Position numbers and translations under genes: made by a program. 10,228 nucleotides of DNA. Source: Funneliformis mosseae. Lineage: Eukaryota > Glomeromycota > Glomeromycetes > Glomerales > Glomeraceae. The notes under the pieces are model-generated. The model searched no databases and had not been told where the DNA came from. It saw only the letters and a list, made by a program, of their open reading frames with translations. The stretch's first letter is position 1. Every line of letters starts with the position of its first letter. The stretch covers positions 1 through 10,228 of the forward strand of contig CAJVPP010004054.1 of NCBI GenBank assembly GCA_910592005.1. The letters are read 5' to 3'. Positions 1 to 6,366 of this stretch are shown here, one piece after another.

Positions 1-578
1 AAATAAAAAAACAAGATCAAAGAAACTTTTGAAAACAAGAAATATGTATAGATACGTCCACATTTATTTAGGTCGTGGCCATAACTTATCTTTAAAAATG
101 TATTTTCGTGTATGCCTCAGATAAGTCACGTTGGTTTTGGCAAGTTTGTTTTGTTATTTTTTAAGTTTACTTGCAAAGTAGCAAATGTATTATAGTTCTT
201 GACATCTAAACGCTATTACAAAATACAAAGAAAATAGGTATCATTATGAACTTATGACAATCGCGGCTGCGTCAGCGAAATCTCATATCAGATATGTCTC
301 AATGTATTCACTTGTTTTTAAAATTTGTCTATATTTTTTCCAAAATGCTAGTTAGCACTTTTTGTGTGGCGTAATTCGACCATGGTTTGCAACTCTTGTA
401 TCTTTTCTATCGAAGTCTAAATATATGTGGTTTTTCATTATTTCTAATTAGCGCTTAGAATTTTACATTAAATTTTTTAACATTATTGCTTAATTTCAAA
501 ATAATCGAAGCAATAACGTAAAAACAATTTATCTTCCTGTTTACTTAAAAGATATTTACCAAAGTTAATCTTAAATAA
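1..578. other. AT-rich stretch without a convincing gene
   Basis: No open frame of useful length with a recognisable product is seen on either strand. The only coding-like trace is the short minus-strand relic listed separately at 244-438. I see no RNA gene or clear repeat. The sequence is AT-rich but not simple, with scattered higher-GC patches such as around 260-280. Confidence 0.5.
244..438 (-). pseudogene. possible decayed minus-strand reading frame
   Basis: An ATG at 436-438 on the minus strand opens a 28-residue frame (start MKNHIYLDFDRKDTRVANHG) ending with TAA at 352-354. The same frame then continues to a double stop at about 241-246 with only one further internal stop (TGA). The composition is coding-like (varied, charged residues), unlike the poly-Lys/Asn/Phe of random AT-rich translations. 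The product is not recognised. It shares its strand with the relics at 1351-1581 and 2871-3623, so it may belong to the same old block. It could equally be chance, as a frame this short carries little weight. Confidence 0.18.
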
Positions 579-620
579 TCAGCCTTCGATGATCCCTTTG
601 ATAATAGAGAATTAGCTTAT

Positions 621-899
621 ATGAATAACGAAAAATGTAGAGTAAATGTGGAAATTACGAAAGATAATAATAAGTCTCTAAGTGATAATTTTGATATTAA
701 ATGGAAAATTTCAAACGGATCAACACGAAATGTGGCCCTCTCGATTCGTGAACAAAGTAAATACTATAAAATAAAATACACTTTAATTAAAAAAAGTCAG
801 ATTTCTTCTACTGAAAACGAAAAAAGATGGCACAAATTTATTCGTAATAAAGAAAATAAAAAATATACACACGCGGAAGTCGTCTTTACTTGTTTTTAA
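621..899 (+). CDS. hypothetical protein, 92 residues
   Basis: This is the longest intact ATG-started frame left of the transposon region. The frame is open from 579, so 14 further codons precede the ATG; a longer product would need another start or an upstream exon. The protein is basic and polar, rich in Lys, Asn and Ser. It has no hydrophobic segment, signal peptide or cysteine motif. The middle (NFDIKWKISNGSTRNVALSI, then a Lys/Tyr-rich stretch) could form beta strands, and the C-terminus reads HAEVVFTCF. I recognise no family. In DNA this AT-rich a run of over 100 stop-free codons is unusual, and an AATAAA follows 42 bases after the stop; both favour a real gene or a recent relic. It could be the last exon of a larger gene or a fragment of a mobile or viral element. 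Confidence 0.45.
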   Translation: MNNEKCRVNVEITKDNNKSLSDNFDIKWKISNGSTRNVALSIREQSKYYKIKYTLIKKSQISSTENEKRWHKFIRNKENKKYTHAEVVFTCF

Positions 900-1350
900 G
901 TATATAATTCTTAATAGTAAAAAATCATGAAGTATTTTTCAATAAAAAAATTTTAAAGTCATTTTATTTAATGATTTGTAGTAACATATATAAAAAAAAG
1001 ATATATTTCGTACAAAAGGTTTTGAAAATAATTCTATTGTAAATATATTTTTATAATCCAAAAGTTTGCATAAAAGTTAAATTGTAATTTGGTAATCAGC
1101 CTATATGTTATTCTTTACGCGAAGGTGGGTGAACAATTTTAATTTTAACGTAATATAAATAATCGGTTAATTAACATGTTACGCTGTTTTTTTTTATTAT
1201 TTTTGTTTTTTAGAAAAAAAAATCCGGGCGTCATTGTATTTAAAGAAACAATTTGGAGGTGTGCAATATTTATAACTGTGAAAAAAAACAACTTCATGTA
1301 CATATAATTTCCAAAAAATTCATTTTTAATTTTAGTTTGTAAAGACGCAA
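900..1350. other. non-coding AT-rich stretch
   Basis: Apart from the AATAAA at 941, I see no gene. It contains homopolymer-rich sequence, including a T-rich run followed by an A-run at about 1190-1222 that could pair as a weak hairpin. No coding-like frame and no repeat family is recognised. Confidence 0.45.
941..946 (+). promoter_or_regulatory. candidate polyadenylation signal AATAAA
   Basis: A canonical AATAAA hexamer lies 42 bases past the stop of the 621-899 ORF, a plausible place for a eukaryotic 3' end. Such hexamers are common by chance in AT-rich DNA, so support is only positional. Confidence 0.3.
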
Positions 1351-1581
1351 TTACGTAACACTATCAGTAACAATATGTTCATTATGTTTCACTGGTTTTT
1401 TTTTGTAACAAGAAAACTTTGAACCAAATAAAGAAAGCTCTAAGCGGGATTCAAAATTCTTTTTTTGAAATCGTACAACAATGGGCGTTTTTGATCCTCT
1501 CTTTTTTTGTGATCGACATGTATCCCTGCTGTTGTTGTTGCAACGTAAGCTATTATTTGTTAACAACGTATTTGATATCAT
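1351..1581 (-). pseudogene. fragment resembling LINE ORF1 / FP25K-type C-terminal region
   Basis: A 76-residue ATG-started minus-strand frame. Two short motifs stand out: TPIVVRF at about residues 34-40 and, 28 residues later, NEH within VKHNEHIVTDSV. Many LINE ORF1 proteins, and the related baculovirus FP25K-type domain, carry a PIIVxF strand followed some 25-28 residues later by an INExLT-type strand, so order and spacing fit. These families bind nucleic acid. The frame lacks the N-terminal coiled coil and zinc finger and ends early, so it would be a fragment. The TTG-started plus-strand frame at 1419-1628 overlaps it, is Cys/Phe-rich and looks like its shadow. The resemblance rests on two short motifs and may be coincidence. 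Confidence 0.28.
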
Positions 1582-1628
1582 GTGAATTGTTAACTACTAA
1601 CTTTTCCAGTGAAGAAATTTTTTACTAG

Positions 1629-2590
1629 AAACACAACATATAATTAAGTAATATAACAGTGCGCTCTTTTAATATATTCATTATTAATTGCGAGTTAAGT
1701 TTAAAATTAAAGTGGTCATATTATCGGAGGTATTTTCGGATTGAGGTAAAAGCAAAACAATCAGCAAAATTTATAAAAATTGCGGTATGGAAATAACCAA
1801 AAAATCTTTGGTAGATTTGTGGATATTCATTCATGTATTATTGTAAAGAAAGAGTAAAGAGCATAATAATTATACTTGAAATAATCTTTTACAATTTTAA
1901 AAATGAATAGCGACACGAAACTATCTAGAGAGTTGAGATGACGTTATTGTAATTTAAAGCAAAATTTTCAAATCTCATGCTTTTTCTATGGCGTGTTTTA
2001 CTTTTCACACCCAATCTATGTACAAGAGTTTATTTTCAGACAATTTGATATTTAAGCTCTTCATTAATTACAAAGTGAGTTAGCTCTAAGGGGTTCTAAA
2101 TTCTTTTCTACGCCACGTATTTCACAGTAACGATATTTTTTTTTTTTTGAGAATATCTCGATCAGGAAAAGACTAGAAGAATCATATTCTATTCATTCAT
2201 GCTCATGATAATCGGGAAATTTTTTTTCTCAACAAGGAAATTATAAATTATGCCATGATTATGGCGCGTAACACAACAATAAAACACAAAAAAATTTACT
2301 CGTGTAACTCTTCTCACTGAAAAGTCCGAGGTGACAAACATGAAAATATATATGAGCATACTTTAAATAGTATAAATTAATTTATTTGTATCAGGATTAG
2401 ATTATATAGAAAATTTTTCCTGGGTTTTGAATAATTAATATAATAGAGATTTAAAGTATTAGTGTATTAATCGCAGAATGTTTAGATTACTCTGGAATTT
2501 AAAAATCATCTGAATTCAATTTAACACATGTTTTAACTACTTTACGGGATTTAATTCTATTAAAAATGAAGATTAAAATATAGATCTTAA
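1629..2590. other. gene-poor stretch with faint coding traces
   Basis: No intact gene. The best trace is a minus-strand frame at 1925-2095, with segments NPLELTHFVINEELKYQIV and TLVHRLGVKSK... separated by TGA and TAA stops. On the plus strand, stop-broken segments appear near 1735-1785 and 2150-2310. None is recognised, and any could be chance in AT-rich DNA. No RNA gene or repeat family is seen. Confidence 0.35.
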
Positions 2591-2817
2591 TCCATACAAG
2601 TCAATGCAGAAGAAAGGCTAACTAAAAAATTAAAATCATCTGGAAAAAATGTGTTAAAGAATTCTATAAGTAAATCTATTAATTGTTCTGAAGTTAGATA
2701 TATATGTTATAATTGTCTTAATGATGACCATAATTCACAAAGTTGTAAAGGACATGTAAAATTTGTAAGGAGACTGGGCATAGTTATTTATATTGTTTAA
2801 ATAAAGAAAACATATAA
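2591..2817 (+). pseudogene. gag-like fragment with two CCHC zinc knuckles split by a frameshift
   Basis: Two classical C-x2-C-x4-H-x4-C knuckles lie side by side in different frames. The first is CYNCLNDDHNSQSC (Cys codons 2705, 2714 and 2744, His codon 2729) and the second is CKICKETGHSYLYC (Cys codons 2755, 2764 and 2794, His codon 2779). The first frame is open from 2591 to the stop at 2798; the second ends at TAA 2815-2817. The knuckles are only a few codons apart, so one indel between 2747 and 2755 explains the break. Paired knuckles bind single-stranded RNA or DNA in retrotransposon nucleocapsid (gag) proteins. The CYNCL start with a second knuckle immediately after recalls BEL/Pao-type gag, but gypsy, copia or a cellular knuckle protein are possible. 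Upstream, a Lys/Ser-rich stretch lacks an ATG in frame, so this is a fragment. Confidence 0.6.
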
Positions 2818-2870
2818 TTTATTTTCTTATATTAGTGTTATTACTACAAAGTATTTGTAATTTATAAATT

Positions 2871-3623
2871 TCACTGTATTTTATTGTGATATTTAACAAG
2901 CTTTTTCACTCCAGGGGAGCCCTGATCGGGGGTTATGATATATCGTAAGCTTTCGGATATTTTGACGTATTTTTTTTTAATTTCGTTAGACCTTTTTGGT
3001 TTATGTGTAAGCCTTCTGTATCCTGCGAGAACTTCTTCGTCGGGTTTAAATTGAAGGAGAGTAATACTTATAGAGTTTCACGAGGGGGCTCTGCTCATCG
3101 CTACTTATACTTGACCGGTTGAGAACATGTTTTTATAGCGTCGTGATTCTGGAATATCATTGATGTTGAAGTTTGATGTCATTTTTTGTACGTTGATTTT
3201 GGTTATATTATCTGTCATGGGAAAGGTTATCTATATATTTTTGTTATTTGTAATTTTTATTACTACTCCGATGCTCCCATTTCATATTTCATGTTCGAAT
3301 TTAAGTACATCATTCGCGCACCTTCTCGTACTGTTATAGAGTTGGTATGATTTTTGAAATGAAGTTAGTTATTTTCGTTGTCGATTATCTGGTTGTTATG
3401 ATGATTTCTGGATTTTATGACTTAATAGTAGGTTTTCACAAATGAAGTGTATTTCTTGTACAGTTTGATTGCTTTTATTTTTAGCAGCTCTATTTTGGAT
3501 TTTTTTTTTTATCGTCTAATATTAGTGTTTAATAATGATATTATATTGTCTAGTTTTGAAGACAGAGTGGATGGTTCTGCTACCTATGTTTTGGGCGGAT
3601 ATTTCAGTTGAGGATAATAATAT
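2871..3623 (-). pseudogene. decayed minus-strand reading frame, product unknown
   Basis: The 3' end is a clean 68-codon stretch (2871-3077) with balanced composition, including FKPDEEVLAGYRRLTHKPK and IITPDQGSPGVKKLVKYHNK before the TGA. Upstream in the same frame, coding-like segments continue: an ATG-started 37-residue piece at 3105-3218 (MTDNITKINV...), NDVLKFEHEI near 3285-3315, and SSTEISAQNIGSRTIHSVFK towards 3614. Internal stops lie at 3078, 3105, 3231, 3282, 3369, 3396, 3516 and 3522. That is fewer than I would expect by chance in DNA this AT-rich (a rough estimate, not a computed one). Between 3078 and 3105 a second frame is open over SSDEQSPLVKLYKYYSPS, suggesting two compensating indels or a short intron. 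No family is recognised. It converges with the zinc-knuckle fragment 54 bases away. Confidence 0.35.
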
Positions 3624-4144
3624 ATATTTAAATTTTTTTTTTGAATCAAAAAAATAAAAAAAGTTGGAAAAAGAATTTTTTTTTAATTTAATTAGAATAT
3701 TTATTATAATATATATTTACGTTAAGTTCAGAATTTCTAGGATGAATTTACTAATAATTAGTATAATTTTGTTGTAGCTTACCGTTACAAATTCATATTT
3801 ATCGCTCTGTATGTGGCAATTTCTGTTAGTGTTACATTGTCAGAAGCTGTTTCAATAAGGAAAGCAGCGGCAAATATAGATGTCATTTTTTTTTTTCTTT
3901 TCGTCCTATTCTTTTTTTATAGCTTATAAATAACTAAGTAAGAGAATACTTTTGTTTATTTTTTGAGAAATCTATTTTCTGTTGATTTCGGGATCTTATC
4001 TCGTTTTTACATATATGGCACATTATCTGTTTGTTTATAGTACTTATTTTAGTGTATATAAAAAAAAATAACTAAAAAAAAATTTAGCCAATTTTTTCTG
4101 ACTGTGGTTCTAATTTTGATGATTTCATTCATTTTTCATTTTTC
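3624..4144. other. AT-rich spacer with homopolymer runs
   Basis: Rich in T and A runs. The only coding candidate is the 33-residue minus-strand frame at 3785-3886, listed separately. No RNA gene or recognised repeat is seen. Confidence 0.4.
3785..3886 (-). CDS. possible 33-residue small ORF
   Basis: An ATG preceded by an A-run opens a 33-codon frame starting MTSIFAAAFLIETASDNVTL and ending ...YRAINMNL before TAA. The first dozen residues are hydrophobic and alanine-rich, and the rest is polar. A GTAAGC splice-donor-like hexamer follows just past the stop, so the frame could be the first exon of something larger on this strand, upstream of the 2871-3623 relic. It is too short to assign, and chance is quite possible. 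Confidence 0.22.
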   Translation of the reverse strand: MTSIFAAAFLIETASDNVTLTEIATYRAINMNL

Positions 4145-4157
4145 TTTTCACCGAAAG
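4145..4157. repeat. isolated iteron copy outside the foldback
   Basis: TTTTCACCGAAAG matches the iteron variant inside the left arm at about 4442-4453 (TTTCACCGAAAG). It sits about 90 bases left of the foldback, separated by the palindromic A/T block. It suggests that the iteron array once extended further left, or that A/T sequence expanded inside it. Confidence 0.35.
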
Positions 4158-4164
4158 AAAAACT

Positions 4165-4244
4165 AATAACTAATTATTATTTTTTAATATTTAATTAATT
4201 AAATTATTATTTAATTTAAATTATTAAATTAATTAAATAATAAT
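4165..4244. repeat. palindromic A/T-only block
   Basis: A run made solely of A and T, built from ATTATTATTTAATT and AATTAATTAAATAATAAT type words that read as reverse complements of each other, so it can fold on itself. It lies immediately left of the foldback boundary at 4243-4247. It could be a cruciform-prone insertion target, the product of slippage, or part of a larger composite element. Confidence 0.55.
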
Positions 4245-4469
4245 GGTATCCGGACGTTTCGCCGAATCCGCTTCGCCGAAGCTAATTCACTGAAAGGACT
4301 CTTCGCCGAACGACCACTTCGCCGAATGGAATTTTCACAGAAAGACGTTTTCGCCGAAAGGTCACTTCGCCGAAATGTTGTTTTGCCGAAATGACGCTTT
4401 GCCGAATCCTTTTTTGCTGAACGGACACATCGCCGAATCCGTTTCACCGAAAGGACATTTCGTCGAAAA
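4245..4469 (-). repeat. left iteron arm of the foldback
   Basis: About a dozen copies of a degenerate 16-bp unit (some 14 bp) with core TTCGCCGAA, seen on the plus strand as the inverse of the right arm. Variants include TTTGCCGAA, TTCACCGAA and TTCGTCGAA, mostly transitions. The 85-residue minus-strand frame across it only translates the repeat and should not be taken as a gene. Confidence 0.8.
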
Positions 4470-4614
4470 TGGCTACTGCGTAACATTTGTTTAACTTATC
4501 ATTTTTAGGTTCTACATTATAAAGTAAGTTTTTTCTTAAAAATTTCGTTGGAAATAGTAAAAAAAGTTCAATAAATCTAGCAAGTTGCTAACAACCAACA
4601 GCGAATTATTTTCG
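4470..4614. other. loop of the foldback element
   Basis: Unique AT-rich sequence between the arms, with no iterons and no coding-like frame. It would be the loop if the arms pair. Confidence 0.55.
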
Positions 4615-4870
4615 TTTTCGGCGAAATGTCCTTTCGGTGAAATGGATTCGGAGAAGTGTCTATTCGGTAAAACGGATTCGGCAAAACGTCATTTCGGCGA
4701 AGCGTCCTCTCGGTGAAATGTTCATTCGGCGAAACTTCTTTTCGGTGAAAGGTCCATTCGGCGAAATGGACATTCAGCGAAGTGGCCGTTCTGCAAAATG
4801 TCCTTTCGGTGAATTGGCTTCGGCAAAGGGGGTTTCGGCGGAACGGGTTTCGGCGAAACGTACCGTAACC
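4615..4870 (+). repeat. right iteron arm of the foldback
   Basis: Degenerate units with core TTCGGCGAA, spaced 16 bp (14 bp for some), for example TTCGGCGAAATGTCCT followed by TTCGGTGAAATGGA. It is slightly longer than the left arm, with one or two extra units near the outer end. It is open in more than one frame because the unit seldom creates stops; the plus-strand frame at 4637-4900 is such a product. Confidence 0.8.
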
Positions 4871-5412
4871 ATGAGACCTTACTATATTATATTCTTTTAG
4901 TTCTATACATTCAAAAGTATAACTTGCGTTTAGATCTTTCATTATGATAATATTAACTTTCCTAAGGTCTGAAGGTCTACTTGCAATTATTAATACTAAT
5001 AAAAAAGATGTTTTGATTGTTAAATCTCTTATCATCATAGATAAATTATCACCCATTTCTTTAATGTAGTCTAACAAAAGTGTAATAAATAGTATGCATT
5101 TACGTAAAATATCTGGATGTACACCAATAAGTGATGCATTTACATACTCATAAATTTTATTAATTGCAGTTCTTTAACCAGCAATTATATCAAATGCTAT
5201 TCCTTTGTTACATATATCTGTAAAAAATTCACAGATATCACTTAAGTAATAAAATCCAATTTGTGTATATTACACTTAGAAACTTATATCCTAATATTTA
5301 ATGACATCATTTTTAATGAGTATAAATTTATTGCTAATAAGAAAAGATCAATAGTCTTTTCTGAAAAGCCTTTCTTTTGATACTGTATTCTGATATGTTG
5401 TATATAAGGATC
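4871..5412 (-). pseudogene. tyrosine recombinase (YR) of the DIRS element, truncated
   Basis: Tyrosine recombinases insert the circular DNA of DIRS elements by strand exchange. The N-terminal part reads KKGFSEKTIDLFLLAINLYS (frame starting 5412). After a frameshift, a second frame from about 5257 carries TAINKIYEYVNASLIGVHPD, matching the AIS.IH..VDG..IGQHPL type linker of DIRS YRs. Next comes DLTIKTSFLLVLIIASRPSD with the first catalytic Arg (codon 4976-4978), and FECIELKEYNIVRSHGYG at the edge. One in-frame TAA lies at 5174-5176. The frame then runs straight into the iteron arm at 4870 and stays open to 4577, giving a 166-residue chimera whose second half is repeat translation. The C-terminal catalytic residues (HxxR and the nucleophilic Tyr) are missing, and I did not find them left of the foldback. 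Confidence 0.8.
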
Positions 5413-5689
5413 CTCTATTTTGGGTTTCAGAATGGTATTTCATGATACTGACATATTTTAACTTATTTGGTAAAGCTATTAATAGTTATAACAGAAGAGA
5501 AAACTGAGAGGTTGACTGCAAAAAAGATACTAAAATTTTCATTGTTGCCTTTTTCTGAACTACTTTTGTCAGAATTCGTGAAATCAGATACCAAGAAAGA
5601 TTCACCTAAAGTTTCTTCTTATATCATGGCTAAGTTAATACATTCACTACTATTACAAATAGGTCTAGTATTCACAATAAAATATGTCA
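5413..5689 (-). other. RNase H to YR linker of the DIRS element
   Basis: Minus-strand reading finds only short broken stretches here, for example ALPNKLKYVSIMKYHSETQN in one frame near 5430-5490. The 76-residue plus-strand frame at 5467-5697 starts at TTG, has no family features and lies antisense to the element, so I treat it as a shadow. Confidence 0.4.
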
Positions 5690-6366
5690 GTTTTTGAGGT
5701 TTACAAATAAATCAATTTAATATAGTCTCCCAAATCTTATTGAGTTGATAAAAGATTTTCTGTTTCAGCATCTAATTATTATGATCCACTTTTATTCTAG
5801 ATACATGATCAACTAATATATTTAAAATTTATAGAATATGTTCTGCTTATAAATAAATGCTTCTTTCAGCAATTATCAATAGAGCTGTCAAAACTGTTTT
5901 ACTTTGATGATTTATTTAATCTATGCAATTTGTGTATTCAGTCTTTATTAAGACAGTTTAATTCATTATAGTCCTAAATGATTAGAAAGTAAAATAATTT
6001 ACTTTTATCTACTGTTGATTGATATGTAAATGCTGTTTATATTAATCTCAAAGAATATTTATTATCTGTTCATTTCAAGATGTATTTCATTATAAATTTA
6101 ATATAGTATAAATTATTGATTTTGAAAATTCTAGAATAAAAGACTTTTCATTCCATTTTGGTAGTTTTAATATTCACATTTTAATTAATTTAAACATTTT
6201 TCTGATAAATATATTTTGTTGTTCTAACCTTTTCTTTTCAAACAATAATTTTTAATATAAAATAATACTCTAAAATGTAGTTTTACTAAAAATACTGCAT
6301 TTATGATCGCTATTATCTTTTCTATTAATGATGCTAGTTTTTGTATTGAAATTGATCTTTTTTTCT
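5690..6366 (-). pseudogene. RNase H region of the DIRS element
   Basis: Decayed RNase H, the domain that removes RNA from the RNA-DNA hybrid during reverse transcription. It is recognisable only when frames are switched. KRSISIQKLASLIEKIIAII (near 6366-6305) matches the linker helix that follows DIRS RTs (xSIRELASLIGKL type). NNKIYLSEKCLN then leads to KLPKWN and to IIYTILNL, where a YTDASN-type catalytic motif would be expected, so the Asp appears lost. The end is clearer: DHVSRIKV (5810-5787), standing for the ADxxSR motif, then KQKIFYQLNKIWE, then IDLFVNLKN (5716-5690), the IDLFASxxN motif characteristic of DIRS RNase H ends. Several stops and at least three frameshifts make it non-functional. 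Confidence 0.7.

Larger units (their letters stand above)
4243..4872. mobile_element. foldback (large inverted-repeat) element built from TTCGGCGAA iterons
   Basis: Two arms of short iterons lie in opposite orientation: TTCGCCGAA-type on the left and TTCGGCGAA-type on the right, around a non-repetitive loop. The outer ends pair as ATGGTATCCGGACGTTTCGC (left) against GCGAAACGTACCGTAACCAT (right). Read as reverse complements, the arms are collinear iteron by iteron, not merely similar arrays: both contain GTCCTTTC(A/G)GTGAATT and then (A/G)GCTTCGGC at the same distance from the outer end. No transposase is encoded, so it would be a non-autonomous foldback or MITE-like element. No clear target-site duplication was found. 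Its right end interrupts the tyrosine recombinase frame. Similar iteron families giving FGEM/FRRN-type translations are, from memory, abundant in some AT-rich fungal and invertebrate genomes. Confidence 0.65.

Noticed and set aside
1190..1222. T-run/A-run hairpin as a transcription terminator
   Set aside because: Homopolymer runs are frequent throughout this AT-rich DNA, and no gene ends here on either strand.
1419..1628. Plus-strand frame of 69 codons
   Set aside because: It starts at TTG, is Phe/Cys-rich with a Cys run that is the antisense of an Asn run, and overlaps the better minus-strand frame.
2705..2817. Zinc knuckles as the gag of the DIRS element
   Set aside because: They lie on the opposite strand, beyond the foldback and outside the DIRS order, so they belong to something else.
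3078..3110. Programmed frameshift within the minus-strand relic
   Set aside because: No slippery heptamer or downstream structure is apparent, and several other in-frame stops lie upstream, so decay or a small intron is simpler.
1..4140. Endogenous viral block, suggested by AT-rich DNA, short ORFs and the FP25K-like motif
   Set aside because: No viral core gene (polymerase, capsid, helicase) is recognisable, and the FP-like motif is equally typical of LINE ORF1. The idea remains unsupported.
4229..4486. Minus-strand 85-residue ORF
   Set aside because: It is a pure translation of the left iteron arm. The repeat seldom produces stops, so the open frame is not evidence for a gene.
4245..4870. 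CRISPR-like short repeat array
   Set aside because: The units are only 14-16 bp, degenerate, contiguous without unique spacers, and present in both orientations; no cas genes are present and the context is eukaryotic.
4637..4900. Plus-strand 87-residue ORF
   Set aside because: It is a translation of the right iteron arm with no domain of its own.
5467..5697. Plus-strand 76-residue ORF
   Set aside because: TTG start, antisense to the RNase H-YR linker of the DIRS relic, with no recognisable features.
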